Shown here: positions 15,434 through 24,858 of the stretch, one piece after another
How the letters are laid out: the number at the start of each line of letters is the position of its first letter
How positions within the stretch are numbered: position 1 is the stretch's first letter
Origin: Anaerolineales bacterium
Lineage (GTDB): Bacteria > Chloroflexota > Anaerolineae > Anaerolineales > UBA4823
Reading direction: 5' to 3'
Length of the DNA stretch: 64,000 bases
NCBI GenBank assembly: GCA_016929095.1
Contig: JAFGJM010000044.1
Span: 84,904 to 148,903, forward strand
Made by a program: the position numbers and the translations under genes
Notes under the pieces: generated by a model
Told to the model about the DNA's origin: nothing
Databases searched by the model: none
The model's input: only the letters and a program-made list of their open reading frames with translations

Positions 15434-17419
15434 CTAAATCAATGATTTAACCGCTTTTACGATATTTTCTGCGGTAAATCCCAATTTTTCATACAGGGTT
15501 TTATAAGGAGCAGAAGCGCCAAAGCGATCCATACCGATGATGACGCCCTTACCGTTCATGTAGCGTCCCCAAGAGAGGGTAACGCCCGCTTCGATGGATA
15601 CACGCGGTAAATCTTTTGGCAATACAGCATTCTTATAAGACTCTGCTTGCTTTTCGAAAAGTTCAGCACAGGGCATAGAAACCACTCGCACCGCAATTCC
15701 TTCATTGGCAAGCTGCTTTTGGGCATCCAGCGCAATACTGATTTCCGAGCCGGTAGCAATGATCACCGCATCCGGTTTGGGTTTACCCGCTTCAGTCAAA
15801 ACGTAAGCGCCTTTCTTTAAGCTGTCATCCCCCGGGGTTACCATGGGCACGTTTTGCCGGGTGAGCAATAGTGCTGTGGGGCCGTCTTTCCGCTCCAACG
15901 CGGTTTTCCAGGCAGAAATGGTTTCATTGCCATCTGCCGGGCGGAAAACCATCAAGTTGGGAATGCAGCGTAAAGCAGAAGCGTGTTCTACCGGTTGGTG
16001 TGTGGGGCCGTCTTCGCCTAAGCCAATACTATCGTGCGTAAACACATATATCACCGGTAATTTCATCATAGCAGCCAGGCGGATGGCTGGGCGCATATAG
16101 TCGGAGAAGACCAGGAAGGTGCCTCCATACGGGCGCATTCCATGCAGCGCCAGACCGTTCATAATGCCGCCCATGCCGTGTTCGCGAATCCCGAAGTAGA
16201 TATACGGTCCGGAATAGTCGCCTTTACTGACCGCCTTACTGTCAGTTGGCTGGGTGTTATTGCTGGGGGTTAAATCTGCCGAACCACCCACCAGGGAGGG
16301 CAGACGAGGTGAAATCGCGTTCAGTACTTTTCCGGATGCCACACGCGTCGCCGGGGGTTTATCCTCGGAGAAGGAAGGCATTTCGCTATCCCATCCGGCA
16401 GGCAGCTCGCCTGATACGATTTGTTCATATTGAGCAGCCAATTCGGGGAATACTCTCCGGTAATCTTCCAACATGGATTCCCATAGACCCTGCGCTTTTT
16501 GTCCTTTTTCGACCACGGCTTCAAAATATGACCGCACCTCATCCGGCACTAAAAAGCGTGGTTCCACCGGCCAACCATACGCTTCTTTGGTTTTCGCTAA
16601 GCCTTCATCTCCCAATGGAGAACCATGCACTTTAGATTTATCCTGTAGGGGACTCTTGTACCCGATATGTGTTTTGCAGGCGATGAGTGATGGTTTGCCG
16701 GTTTCCACCTGTGCATTACGAATGGCTGCCTCCACGGCTGCCATATCATGCCCATTTACGCTTTGTACATGCCAATGATAGGCTTCAAACCGCTGAGGAA
16801 CATCATCGCTGTAACTCAGGCTGGTAGGGCCATCAATGGATATGCCGTTATCATCGTATAGAACGATCAACTTGCCTAAGCCCCAGTGACCTGCTAAAGA
16901 AGCCGCTTCGTGTGAAACACCTTCCATCAGGTCGCCATCTGAAGCGATGACATAAGTATAGTGATCAACCACAGAGAAGCTGGTTTGATTAAAGCGGGCT
17001 GCCAGCATACGCTCTGCCAAAGCGATACCCACCGCGGTACAAAATCCCTGGCCTAAAGGACCCGTGGTGGTTTCAATGCCGCGTTCCGGATCATATTCCG
17101 GATGCCCCGGGGTTATGCTATCCCACTGACGAAAGTTCTTGAGGTCTTCCAGCGTGAAGGGATAACCGCACAAGTGTAATAATCCGTACAACAGCATAGA
17201 ACCATGCCCAGCGGATAAAACGAATCGATCACGGTTAAACCATTGGGGATCCTTGGGGTTATGTTTGAGGAATCGAGTCCAGAGAACAATCGCCATATCG
17301 GCTGCACCCAGGGGTAAACCCGGATGCCCTGAATTGGCTTGTTGCACACCATCGGCCGCTAACATACGCAATGTGGTGGCTGCCAATTGATCAATATCAG
17401 AAAATTTAGACTGCATCAT
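15434..17419 (-). CDS. tkt: Transketolase
   Basis: A 661-residue thiamine-diphosphate enzyme of normal length that transfers two-carbon ketol units between sugar phosphates. Visible: the N-terminal [18 protein letters not shown] (substrate His), the TPP motif [22 protein letters not shown] ending in LYDDNGIS, shown here as DGDLMEG...LYDDN, the catalytic Glu in FGIREHGMG, and the C-terminal VSMPC region. The two tandem Mets at the start make the exact start uncertain by one codon. It follows the transaldolase-family gene by 73 bases and precedes the HisC-like aminotransferase. Its place within an amine-catabolic island rather than next to rpe/rpiA (58-60 kb) is notable. Confidence 0.96.
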   Translation of the reverse strand: MMQSKFSDIDQLAATTLRMLAADGVQQANSGHPGLPLGAADMAIVLWTRFLKHNPKDPQWFNRDRFVLSAGHGSMLLYGLLHLCGYPFTLEDLKNFRQWDSITPGHPEYDPERGIETTTGPLGQGFCTAVGIALAERMLAARFNQTSFSVVDHYTYVIASDGDLMEGVSHEAASLAGHWGLGKLIVLYDDNGISIDGPTSLSYSDDVPQRFEAYHWHVQSVNGHDMAAVEAAIRNAQVETGKPSLIACKTHIGYKSPLQDKSKVHGSPLGDEGLAKTKEAYGWPVEPRFLVPDEVRSYFEAVVEKGQKAQGLWESMLEDYRRVFPELAAQYEQIVSGELPAGWDSEMPSFSEDKPPATRVASGKVLNAISPRLPSLVGGSADLTPSNNTQPTDSKAVSKGDYSGPYIYFGIREHGMGGIMNGLALHGMRPYGGTFLVFSDYMRPAIRLAAMMKLPVIYVFTHDSIGLGEDGPTHQPVEHASALRCIPNLMVFRPADGNETISAWKTALERKDGPTALLLTRQNVPMVTPGDDSLKKGAYVLTEAGKPKPDAVIIATGSEISIALDAQKQLANEGIAVRVVSMPCAELFEKQAESYKNAVLPKDLPRVSIEAGVTLSWGRYMNGKGVIIGMDRFGASAPYKTLYEKLGFTAENIVKAVKSLI

Positions 17420-17447
17420 AATATCCCATACTTTCAGGGGCGCATCC

Positions 17448-17467
17448 CCTCACCCTAATCGGTGAGG
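17448..17467. repeat. Small hairpin between transaldolase-family gene and tkt
   Basis: CCTCACC, loop CTAATC, GGTGAGG (17448-17454 with 17461-17467) lies in the 73-base gap. There is no T-run, so it is more likely an mRNA-processing or repeat remnant than a terminator. Confidence 0.4.
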
Positions 17468-17492
17468 AAATGCGCATAAAAAAACATGCAGA

Positions 17493-18686
17493 TTAGCCTT
17501 TAACAACCGCCATACGCTGCCCAACATATTCTTCAAGACCGGCAGATGCCTTAGAGAAAGCCTCTGCTGTGGCAATGGTAGCCGGGTGTGCATTGAATTG
17601 ATCCACTTCCATGCCATTCTCATCACAGGATTGAATGCAATAAGGGATCTTGCTCATCTTGTACAAAACATCATCCGGAATATCGTCGTATTCGATCTCG
17701 CGTTCGAATTCCAGGTCGGGACTCAGGTTGAATAATGGCTCGAGAACATAAGGCGGCATGGTATAAACAATATCGCCAGATATTTTCTCGACATCCCAGA
17801 AGCGGAATTTCCCTGCCGAGCGCGGGCCATCACGCATGGAACAAGCCAGCATTTTGCTGGGTAAACCGTTGTCTTTTAACAGTTTATAAGCTTTACGGAA
17901 GGTGTAAATACCAATCCAGTGATGGTCAGCCCATGAGAGTTTAATATCACGCCTGGCAGCCTGCTCGTCCAATACAGGATTTTCAGTCAAACGACCGATC
18001 ATCATGGTAATGACTGCCCGCCACTTGCTCATATCCACCTTGTTAGCAAGACCGATCTTCAAACCCTCGGCTGCTGCATTGGCTACTGCCCAAATCTGCG
18101 GCAGGGTGAAGCAGGTGGTAACATTGGTAGGAATTGCCATTGAGGTCAAGGCTTTAACCACTTCCACGCCTTGAGTGCTGGCTGGGACTTTGATCATTAG
18201 ATTGGGCGCAATGGCGCGGATTTCCTGCGCCGTTTCAATCATTTTTTCCGTTTCGGTCAACAAGCGAGGATCTAACTGCCCTGAAATATAGCCAAACCGA
18301 CCTTCAGATGCTTCCCAAATCGGCATCAGCATCTGCGCGCCGCGGCGGATGACTTCTTTGTAAGTCAGCCAGAAATACTCCTGCTGGGTCAAACCAGCAT
18401 TGGTCTTTATCAGGTTATCAATCCAGCCATTCCAAAACTCGGGGTCGGACTTGACCGCGGTTAATGAAAGCGGCGGATTGGTTGTGCAGCCGCGGATGAT
18501 ACTTTTGGCCGGGTCATCGGCAACGTAAATACGGTTAAGCTGTTCTTCCAAAACATTTTTCTTAGCTGCCGGGGCAGCTTCGACCATTTTCTTCACCCAT
18601 GGTTTAAAAACCAGGGGGGATGAATCCCACCAAATTTCCATATCGGGATCAACTTTTACCAGACGATCGAGAACACTTTCTATCAT
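17493..18686 (-). CDS. Transaldolase-family protein
   Basis: A 397-residue TIM-barrel protein of the transaldolase family. Recognisable: a first-strand WWDSSPL segment, GCTTNPPLSL (67-76, equivalent to the G.TSNP motif), the Schiff-base strand LMIKVPAS with K166, and PTNVTTCFTLPQ. It is longer than TalB (about 317) or the short TalC type (about 215), with an extended, divergent C-terminal half, so the exact substrate is uncertain. True transaldolases move dihydroxyacetone units between sugar phosphates. AAGGAGG precedes the start. It leads the group tal-like, tkt, aminotransferase, kinase and is preceded on the same strand by the GntR regulator. Confidence 0.82.
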   Translation of the reverse strand: MIESVLDRLVKVDPDMEIWWDSSPLVFKPWVKKMVEAAPAAKKNVLEEQLNRIYVADDPAKSIIRGCTTNPPLSLTAVKSDPEFWNGWIDNLIKTNAGLTQQEYFWLTYKEVIRRGAQMLMPIWEASEGRFGYISGQLDPRLLTETEKMIETAQEIRAIAPNLMIKVPASTQGVEVVKALTSMAIPTNVTTCFTLPQIWAVANAAAEGLKIGLANKVDMSKWRAVITMMIGRLTENPVLDEQAARRDIKLSWADHHWIGIYTFRKAYKLLKDNGLPSKMLACSMRDGPRSAGKFRFWDVEKISGDIVYTMPPYVLEPLFNLSPDLEFEREIEYDDIPDDVLYKMSKIPYCIQSCDENGMEVDQFNAHPATIATAEAFSKASAGLEEYVGQRMAVVKG

Positions 18687-18773
18687 TGTAATGCCTCCTT
18701 GAATACAAGCAGAGATATTTTTTTTATCAGATGATAAAAGAACAATAAATGTAACTAATCAATAGCTTTTTCG

Positions 18774-19526
18774 CTATCGTTCTAATGTAACCGTCAGGGA
18801 GTACATATCTCCCCGGTTATAGCAAAAGATAAACTCAACCGGCGTGCCATCATCGGCGTACGCGGTGCGTTCTTTGTATAAAATTGGCGCATTGGTTTCG
18901 ATATTCAATAATTCGGCAATCTCTTCACCGGCTTCACGCGCTTCAAGCCTTTGAACGGCGCGCTTCAATCGGTATCCATAGGATTCGAGAATGGACCAAA
19001 GATGTTGATTTTCCAGGGTTTTTAAATCTTGCGTAAGTATCGAAGCGAATAATTTATGGGGAATGAACGCATCATGAACCGTTACCGGTACATCATCACT
19101 GAAGCGCAAGGTTTTTATATGAATCACCGTATCGCCTTCATCAATGCCCAATTCATTCGCAATTTTATGCTTGGCAGGCGTCACTTCCATAGTCAAAATT
19201 TGGGCGCTTACACTAACACCTTCTTTCTTGGCAATCTCAAAGAAATTGGTCAAGCGACTATGATCGCGCTCGACATGCGGAAAGGCTACAAACGTACCCA
19301 CACCATGCCGACGGTATACCAAACCCTCATCGATCAAATCCATGATGCCCTGCCGCACGGTCATACGCGACACACCATATTTGGCTGCCAGTTCGTCTTC
19401 TGAGGGTAACTTTTCTCCTTGCTTATGCTCACCGCGTTTAATATCTTCACGCAAAGTCTCTCGTATCTTCACGTATAGCGGAATGCCTTCAGCTTTAGAA
19501 AATGCGCTCACACTTGCTCCACTCAA
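18774..19526 (-). CDS. GntR-family regulator with UTRA domain (HutC type)
   Basis: A 250-residue repressor. The N-terminal GntR winged helix (15-82) contains GEKLPSEDELAAKYGVSRMTVRQ and the wing GLVYRRHGVGTFVA; the C-terminal UTRA effector domain (about 100-245) contains ILYKERTAYADDGTPVEFIF. HutC-type regulators respond to small metabolites such as sugars, amino sugars or histidine derivatives. A repeated ACGTATAGAC motif lies immediately upstream of its own start, implying autoregulation. It is followed on the same strand, 88 bases away, by the transaldolase-family gene, so it probably controls the tal/tkt/aminotransferase/kinase group. Confidence 0.92.
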   Translation of the reverse strand: MSGASVSAFSKAEGIPLYVKIRETLREDIKRGEHKQGEKLPSEDELAAKYGVSRMTVRQGIMDLIDEGLVYRRHGVGTFVAFPHVERDHSRLTNFFEIAKKEGVSVSAQILTMEVTPAKHKIANELGIDEGDTVIHIKTLRFSDDVPVTVHDAFIPHKLFASILTQDLKTLENQHLWSILESYGYRLKRAVQRLEAREAGEEIAELLNIETNAPILYKERTAYADDGTPVEFIFCYNRGDMYSLTVTLER

Positions 19527-19534
19527 AAAAATTA

Positions 19535-19570
19535 TCTAGACGTATAGACACAAACGTATAGACGTCTAGA
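19535..19570 (-). promoter_or_regulatory. GntR/HutC-type operator cluster
   Basis: ACGTATAGAC occurs twice as direct copies at 19540-19549 and 19554-19563. TCTAGA stands at each outer edge (19535-19540 and 19565-19570). TATAGAC and TCTAGA cores are typical of HutC/NagR-class operators. The cluster ends 9 bases before the regulator's start codon. Confidence 0.6.
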
Positions 19571-19635
19571 TTCTAGAACGAATTCATCAAAATGTCAATG
19601 ACAATTATCCGTGATATTTGTCACAAGTTGTAAAT

Positions 19636-19674
19636 CCAGGGTATTAAAGCACTTTAAGCGCTTCAATACCCTGG
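19636..19674 (-). terminator. Hairpin after the EtfA gene
   Basis: A 15-bp stem with one G-T pair (CCAGGGTATTAAAGC with GCTTCAATACCCTGG) and a 9-base loop lies 12 bases after the EtfA stop on the minus strand. There is no strong T-run, but its place between the Etf operon and the GntR gene suggests a transcription boundary. Confidence 0.55.
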
Positions 19675-19686
19675 GGAGACGGATTA

Positions 19687-20673
19687 TTATTTACCTAATC
19701 GTTTCTTAAATTCTTCATTAAGCGCCGGAACGATCTGGAAAAGATCGCCGACCACGCCATATTTTGCCAAATTAAAAATCGGCGCTTCTACGTCTTTGTT
19801 TATAGCAACGATCACTTTGGCAGTACGCATACCCGCTTGATGTTGAACTGCGCCTGATATGCCAGCGGCAATATACAAATCGGGTGAAACCACTTTACCG
19901 GTTTGCCCAACCTGATGCACATATGGGATCCAACCGGCATCCACCGCAGCGCGGCTTGCGCCAACGGCGCCGTTCAATGTGGCGGCTAACGTGCGGATGG
20001 GATCAAAGCCCTCGGAGCCATTTACACCTCGTCCACCTGCGACGATAATCGCTGCGCTATCCACACTCACCTGGCCCTCTTCCACGATGTACTCGGCAAC
20101 TTTCGTGACAATACTGCCTTCGTCCAATACCGGAGCAACCTTAACCACCTCGCCGCTTTTACCCGCCTCTTCAGCAGGTGCAGGAAATGCACGCGGTCTC
20201 AAGAGGATCATCTGAGGACGGCGTTCTTTGCATACTACCGTGCTGAGCAATTTACCGGCATACACCGGTCGAGTAACCACCAGAGCGCCGTCTTTGTTGG
20301 CGACATCGGTTGCGTCCACAATCACGCCTGTGTTCAGATCTACCGCTGATGCGGAGAAAATATCCCGTCCACGTGTGCTGGTTGCGCCAAAGATCACTTC
20401 CGGTTTCCCTTCGGCAGCCATTTTTGCCAGAACGGCGGCATAGGGTTCAACTCGATAATCAGTCAGGGTGGCATCATCACAAACCATTACACTGTCAGCC
20501 CCAAAGGCGAATGCACTCTGTACCACCGCATCCATTCCGGAGCCCATGACCACCGCTGTCACACCGCTGCCCATTTCGCCGGCGATCTTTTTTGCGAAGC
20601 CCAAAGCTTCCCAAGAAGCCGGGTTTGGCGCGCCTTTAAATTGATCGATATATACCCATACTTTATTTGTCAT
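19687..20673 (-). CDS. etfA: Electron transfer flavoprotein alpha subunit
   Basis: A 328-residue ETF alpha subunit. The C-terminal FAD domain is intact: VAGGRGVNGSEGFDPIRTLA, AVGASRAAVDAGWIPY, QVGQTGKVVSPDLYIAAGISGAVQH, each a well-known ETF-alpha segment. With the beta subunit it accepts electrons from flavin dehydrogenases and passes them to the quinone pool via ETF:quinone oxidoreductase or to other partners. The gene is 10 bases after the beta-subunit gene and downstream of the FAD/GcvT dehydrogenase on the same strand, so it is almost certainly that enzyme's electron acceptor. Confidence 0.96.
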   Translation of the reverse strand: MTNKVWVYIDQFKGAPNPASWEALGFAKKIAGEMGSGVTAVVMGSGMDAVVQSAFAFGADSVMVCDDATLTDYRVEPYAAVLAKMAAEGKPEVIFGATSTRGRDIFSASAVDLNTGVIVDATDVANKDGALVVTRPVYAGKLLSTVVCKERRPQMILLRPRAFPAPAEEAGKSGEVVKVAPVLDEGSIVTKVAEYIVEEGQVSVDSAAIIVAGGRGVNGSEGFDPIRTLAATLNGAVGASRAAVDAGWIPYVHQVGQTGKVVSPDLYIAAGISGAVQHQAGMRTAKVIVAINKDVEAPIFNLAKYGVVGDLFQIVPALNEEFKKRLGK

Positions 20674-20683
20674 GGCGCACCTC

Positions 20684-21478
20684 CTATATCACCTTCTCTG
20701 CCATAATCTTATCCACCAAATTGGCAGCGATCTCTGCCGGGCTTGCACCCTCGATCATATCCACTTTGGTTTCTTTGACTGGCATGGGGTATACATCTTC
20801 CCAGGCAACAGCAGCAGCCGAAGCGCCAATTTTTGAAGCCTCCAGGCTTAAATCTGCCGCCGTCCACACCGGGATGGTGGCTTTGGCAGCCTTGCGGATA
20901 CCCATGAAGGATGGATAACGCGGTTCGTTAATGCCTTTTACCACGCTAACGACCGCTGGCAAATTGGCTGTGCAAACCTGACGCCCTTCTTCCATCATGC
21001 GTTCTACTTTGATGGTTTTTGCTGCCGGGTCAATCTCGACGATTTTGATCACGTATGTGAGCAATGTCCAACCCAAGAACCGCGCCACCTGCGCCGCGGT
21101 AAGACCAGTATCGCCATCGATTGCCTGGCGGCCGAACAATGCCAGGTCTACATCACCCAATTTTCCGATGGCTTTTGCTAACGTATAAGCCGTTGATGAG
21201 ACGTCCGAACCTTTTAACGCAGGGTCGGTAATCAAATACGTTTCATCGCACCCAACTGCCAGACAAGTCTTGAGTGCTTCCATAGCCGATTCGGGGCCCA
21301 TACTGATTGCCATCGCCTTGCCGCCAAATTTCTCTTTCAGCAACAAGGATTCTTCCACCGCATATTCATCCCATGGATTGACAATCAAGGGGGCATCGCC
21401 CCAGGTGACGTGCTTATTTTCTACCTGGAGCTTTGCCGCTGAATCGGGTGTTTGTTTTACACATGCTACTACATTCAA
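20684..21478 (-). CDS. etfB: Electron transfer flavoprotein beta subunit
   Basis: A 264-residue ETF beta subunit. It has the N-terminal VVACVKQTPD, the NPWDEYAVEESLLLKE segment, the nucleotide-binding GRQAIDGDTGLTAAQVARFLGW, and a C-terminal INEPRYPSFMGIRKA. In canonical ETF this subunit holds AMP; bifurcating members hold a second FAD, which cannot be decided by eye here. It lies 24 bases downstream of the FAD/GcvT dehydrogenase gene and 10 bases upstream of etfA. The three genes form one operon. Confidence 0.96.
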   Translation of the reverse strand: MNVVACVKQTPDSAAKLQVENKHVTWGDAPLIVNPWDEYAVEESLLLKEKFGGKAMAISMGPESAMEALKTCLAVGCDETYLITDPALKGSDVSSTAYTLAKAIGKLGDVDLALFGRQAIDGDTGLTAAQVARFLGWTLLTYVIKIVEIDPAAKTIKVERMMEEGRQVCTANLPAVVSVVKGINEPRYPSFMGIRKAAKATIPVWTAADLSLEASKIGASAAAVAWEDVYPMPVKETKVDMIEGASPAEIAANLVDKIMAEKVI

Positions 21479-21502
21479 CTCGCACCTCGCTTTCGAATAA
21501 TC

Positions 21503-23935
21503 CTAGGCTCTAACGCGCTCGCCCTTGGGATCCCACAAGGGTTCTTTTACCACTTCAGCGCCCATCCGTTCACCGAAGAGTTCGATTTCCAGGCGCGTAC
21601 CAACTTTGGTATATTCAATGGGTAGATAAGCATAAGCGATACTCTTGGCTATCGAATAGCCGTATCCGCCGGCTGCTACCCAACTAATGACCTTATCGCC
21701 GTCCCATACTGGTTCTTTTCCTAAAATGACATAGCGAGGATCATCCAAAATCATACAGGCAAGTTTTTGTTTCAACCCTTCTTGTTTTTGTTTCACCAGG
21801 GCATCCCGGCCAATGAAATCACCTTTGTCCAGTTTTACGGCGAAACCCAAGCCGGCTTCATAAGGGGTATAATCGGGCGTAATTTCGCTGCTCCAATAGC
21901 GATACCCCTTTTCCAGACGCATTGTATCGATAGCCTTATAGCCGCCCGGCACCATGCCTTCCGGTTTCCCTGCATCCATTAAGGTATCCCATAGTTTGGC
22001 GCCATATTCCATGGGACAATAGAATTCCCAACCCAACTCACCAACATAGGTGACGCGCATCGCCTGGCAGGGCACATCGCCAATACAGATCGCCTTGGTT
22101 GTCATATATGGAAAACCAACATTGGATACATCATCCTGGGTCACTTTCTCCAAGATCATGCGGGCTTTAGGTCCCCACAACACAATGCAGGCATATTTAG
22201 AGGTCACATCATCCACCCAAACAGAGCCGTCTTCCGGCATATTCAAATGCAGCCATGAAAGGTCATGCTCGCCAAAAGCTGTACCGGTGATGATCAGATA
22301 GCGGTTTTCTTCCAGGCGTGAAATGGTGACATCACTTTCGATCCCGCCGCGTTTATTAAGCATTTGTGTGTAGATGACGGTATTTATCGGTTTATCGATG
22401 TCATTGGCGCACATATATTGCAAGAATTTGGTAGCTCCCGGACCGCGCACTTCCAATTTATTGAAGGAGGTTTCGTCAAACAACCCCGCAATTTCACGGG
22501 TCTTCAGATGCTCATAACCAATGGCGCGAGACCAGGTGCGGTGCGCCCAGCCTCTCGGTTCATGACCATGGCGCGCCAGCTCGGCATGCGGTTTGAACCA
22601 ATTGGGTCGCTCCCAACCCGTTCTTTCGCCAAATTCGGCTTCCAGGTCACGCAGGCGATAATAGGTAGGGGAAAGCCGCATCGGACGTCCACTGGTACGC
22701 TCACTGCCGGGATAAGAGATATCATAATACTTTGAATAAGTTTCCAGCGTGCGTTTGACAATGAAATCCTGGCTGGCATAGTTTGAACCAAAGCGACGGA
22801 CATCCAACCGCCACACTTCCCATTCAGGAGAGCCTTCGACGATCCATTCAGCCATGGTCTTGCCGATACCGCCTGCGCCTGCCAAACCATGGGCGCAGAA
22901 AGCGCAAGCCACCCAAAAGCCCTTGACCGCCGTTGGGCCAAGCAAGAATTCACCATCCGGAGTGAAGCCTTCGGGACCATTGAGTAATTGGCGGATTTCT
23001 GCTTTTTCAACTGCCGGAACGCGTTTGATAGAATTTTCCATTAAGGGATTGAAGCGTTCCCAATCGGGAGGCAGCAATTGGTATTTGAAATCCTTTGGAA
23101 TTCCTTTCAAGCCAAATGGCGCCGGATCCCGTTCGTAACCACCGGTAACAAAACCGCCTACTTCTTCCCGCCAGTAAACCAGTAAATCCGGGTCACGCAA
23201 AGTAGGAACATCGTGGCCTAAACCTTCGACGGGTTTCGTTATGATGTATAAGTGCGCCATGGGTACGACCGGCAGGTTCAAGCCAACCATTTTACCGACT
23301 TCACCGCCCCATTGACCAGCCGCATTAACCACCACTTCGGTCTTGATGGTGCCGCGGTTGGTTACCACTTCGGTAACTTCCCCATTCTTTACATTAATGG
23401 CTTCTACATCAGTTTCCAGGAAAAATTTAGCGCCACGCGATTTCGCCCCGGCTGCCATTGCGTTGGTCAACATCGTAGGGTCGATCACGCCGTCTGTAGG
23501 GGTGAAAGCCGCCCCTAATACGCCATCGATATTCATGAGGGGGAACAACTTGTGCGCTTCTTTTGGAGAAAGCAGTTCAATGGGCATGCCAAACGACCGC
23601 GCCATACCCACCAAACGCTGCAGGTCTTGCATACGCTCCGGTGATGAAGCTAAACGCAAACCACCGACTTCACGCCATCCGGTGTCTACGCCGGTTTCTT
23701 CGCCAATGCGCCGGTATAGATCCGTGCTGTAATACATCATTTTTGTCAGGTTTGCGTCGGAACGCAATTGACCTACCAAACCGGCAGAGTGCCACGTGGA
23801 ACCTGCTGTCAATTCGTGACGCTCTACCAGCACGACGTCTGTCCATCCCATTTTAGTGAGATGGTAGGCGATGCTGGTGCCGCCAACGCCGCCACCAATA
23901 ATTACTACTTGTGCTTGTGAGGGGAAATCAGCCAT
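21503..23935 (-). CDS. FAD oxidoreductase/GcvT fusion, dimethylglycine/sarcosine dehydrogenase-like (copy 1)
   Basis: An 810-residue two-part enzyme. Residues about 8-390 are a DAO-type FAD oxidoreductase with the dinucleotide motif VVIIGGGVGGTS and H49 in STWHSAGLVG, the position where FAD is covalently linked to His in dimethylglycine and sarcosine dehydrogenases. Residues about 440-810 are a GcvT-like tetrahydrofolate domain (YVGELGWEFYCP, GYKAIDTMRLEKGYRYW, PYEAGLGFAVKLDKGDFIGRDAL). The family oxidatively removes an N-methyl group and loads it on tetrahydrofolate as methylene-THF. AAGGAGA precedes the start. It is followed directly by etfB and etfA. A paralogue is at 31876-34302. The exact amine substrate is unknown. 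Confidence 0.92.
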   Translation of the reverse strand: MADFPSQAQVVIIGGGVGGTSIAYHLTKMGWTDVVLVERHELTAGSTWHSAGLVGQLRSDANLTKMMYYSTDLYRRIGEETGVDTGWREVGGLRLASSPERMQDLQRLVGMARSFGMPIELLSPKEAHKLFPLMNIDGVLGAAFTPTDGVIDPTMLTNAMAAGAKSRGAKFFLETDVEAINVKNGEVTEVVTNRGTIKTEVVVNAAGQWGGEVGKMVGLNLPVVPMAHLYIITKPVEGLGHDVPTLRDPDLLVYWREEVGGFVTGGYERDPAPFGLKGIPKDFKYQLLPPDWERFNPLMENSIKRVPAVEKAEIRQLLNGPEGFTPDGEFLLGPTAVKGFWVACAFCAHGLAGAGGIGKTMAEWIVEGSPEWEVWRLDVRRFGSNYASQDFIVKRTLETYSKYYDISYPGSERTSGRPMRLSPTYYRLRDLEAEFGERTGWERPNWFKPHAELARHGHEPRGWAHRTWSRAIGYEHLKTREIAGLFDETSFNKLEVRGPGATKFLQYMCANDIDKPINTVIYTQMLNKRGGIESDVTISRLEENRYLIITGTAFGEHDLSWLHLNMPEDGSVWVDDVTSKYACIVLWGPKARMILEKVTQDDVSNVGFPYMTTKAICIGDVPCQAMRVTYVGELGWEFYCPMEYGAKLWDTLMDAGKPEGMVPGGYKAIDTMRLEKGYRYWSSEITPDYTPYEAGLGFAVKLDKGDFIGRDALVKQKQEGLKQKLACMILDDPRYVILGKEPVWDGDKVISWVAAGGYGYSIAKSIAYAYLPIEYTKVGTRLEIELFGERMGAEVVKEPLWDPKGERVRA

Positions 23936-24019
23936 ATTCTTTGTATCTCCTTGAATCTCTTTTCTTTACAAGGTATGTAAGATTTTCAGTCATCCGACTG
24001 AACTGATTGATAAAACAAA

Positions 24020-24832
24020 TTATGCTTGCCAAACAGAACCAGGCCGAGCCATCTCTGCCACGATATCAAAAGAAGAGATAACACCCAATGGGAAAGCATC
24101 GGGGTGGTCCTGATCAATCACAATTAACCGATGATAATGATTCTCAATGAGTTTATCGGCGGCTTCGCGTAGGCTGGCGTTGATGGGGATAGTCAACGCA
24201 GGGTGCATGATATCCGATACCAGCTTGCCATTACAACCATCATCATTATTACAATAAGGAAGAAAATCTAACCCGCTGACCACACCCAGGGGGGTGCCAT
24301 GTGCATCCACAACCACCACAGAGCGCCATCGGGTTTGTGTCATGGCTCTGGCGGCTAAAACCAGTGGCGTATTTTCTCGACATACCAAAATTGCATCCGA
24401 CATGACATCACCCACTGTATCGCGTTTGGCGGGCATCCTCTCGCCCAGACTGGCAATGATATCAGACACAGAAATCACACCGATCATCTTCCCTTTATCA
24501 GCCACAATCAACCGGCGGAATGATCCCTCATGCATTCTCTGGGCGGCTTCAGAAATAGGTTGGTTTGAATCGATGAGTTCAACCGGCGAAGACATTAAAT
24601 CGCCAGCGCTTAATTTTCGCATAACTTCCAGGCTCTCTTTATCGGCCGACAACCATTCGCCAGCCAATAAATCAAAATCTGTTAGTATCCCTATGGGACG
24701 GCTGTCCCGATCAATTACCACTAATGAATGGACTTGATGTTGAACCAGCATGACGGCTACCTGTCCCAAGGTCGCATCGGGGCGGCAAGTGATAACACCA
24801 GGATGCATATAATCACGCACTAGTTTCGCCAT
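24020..24832 (-). CDS. Protein with four CBS domains (two Bateman modules)
   Basis: A 270-residue protein that is nearly all CBS repeats: about 1-60 (MHPGVITCRPDATLGQVAVML), 70-130 (DLMSSPVELIDSNQPISEAAQ), 140-195 (VMSDAILVCRENTPLVLAARAM) and 205-265 (IMHPALTIPINASLREAADKL). CBS pairs bind adenosine nucleotides and act as energy or ligand sensors. No catalytic domain is attached. It lies on the same strand between the nucleotidyltransferase-like gene and the FAD/GcvT gene and may signal the energy state for that operon. AGGAGAT stands upstream of its ATG. Confidence 0.9.
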   Translation of the reverse strand: MAKLVRDYMHPGVITCRPDATLGQVAVMLVQHQVHSLVVIDRDSRPIGILTDFDLLAGEWLSADKESLEVMRKLSAGDLMSSPVELIDSNQPISEAAQRMHEGSFRRLIVADKGKMIGVISVSDIIASLGERMPAKRDTVGDVMSDAILVCRENTPLVLAARAMTQTRWRSVVVVDAHGTPLGVVSGLDFLPYCNNDDGCNGKLVSDIMHPALTIPINASLREAADKLIENHYHRLIVIDQDHPDAFPLGVISSFDIVAEMARPGSVWQA

Positions 24833-24858
24833 TATCTCATCTCCTTTATGCTTAGTAT

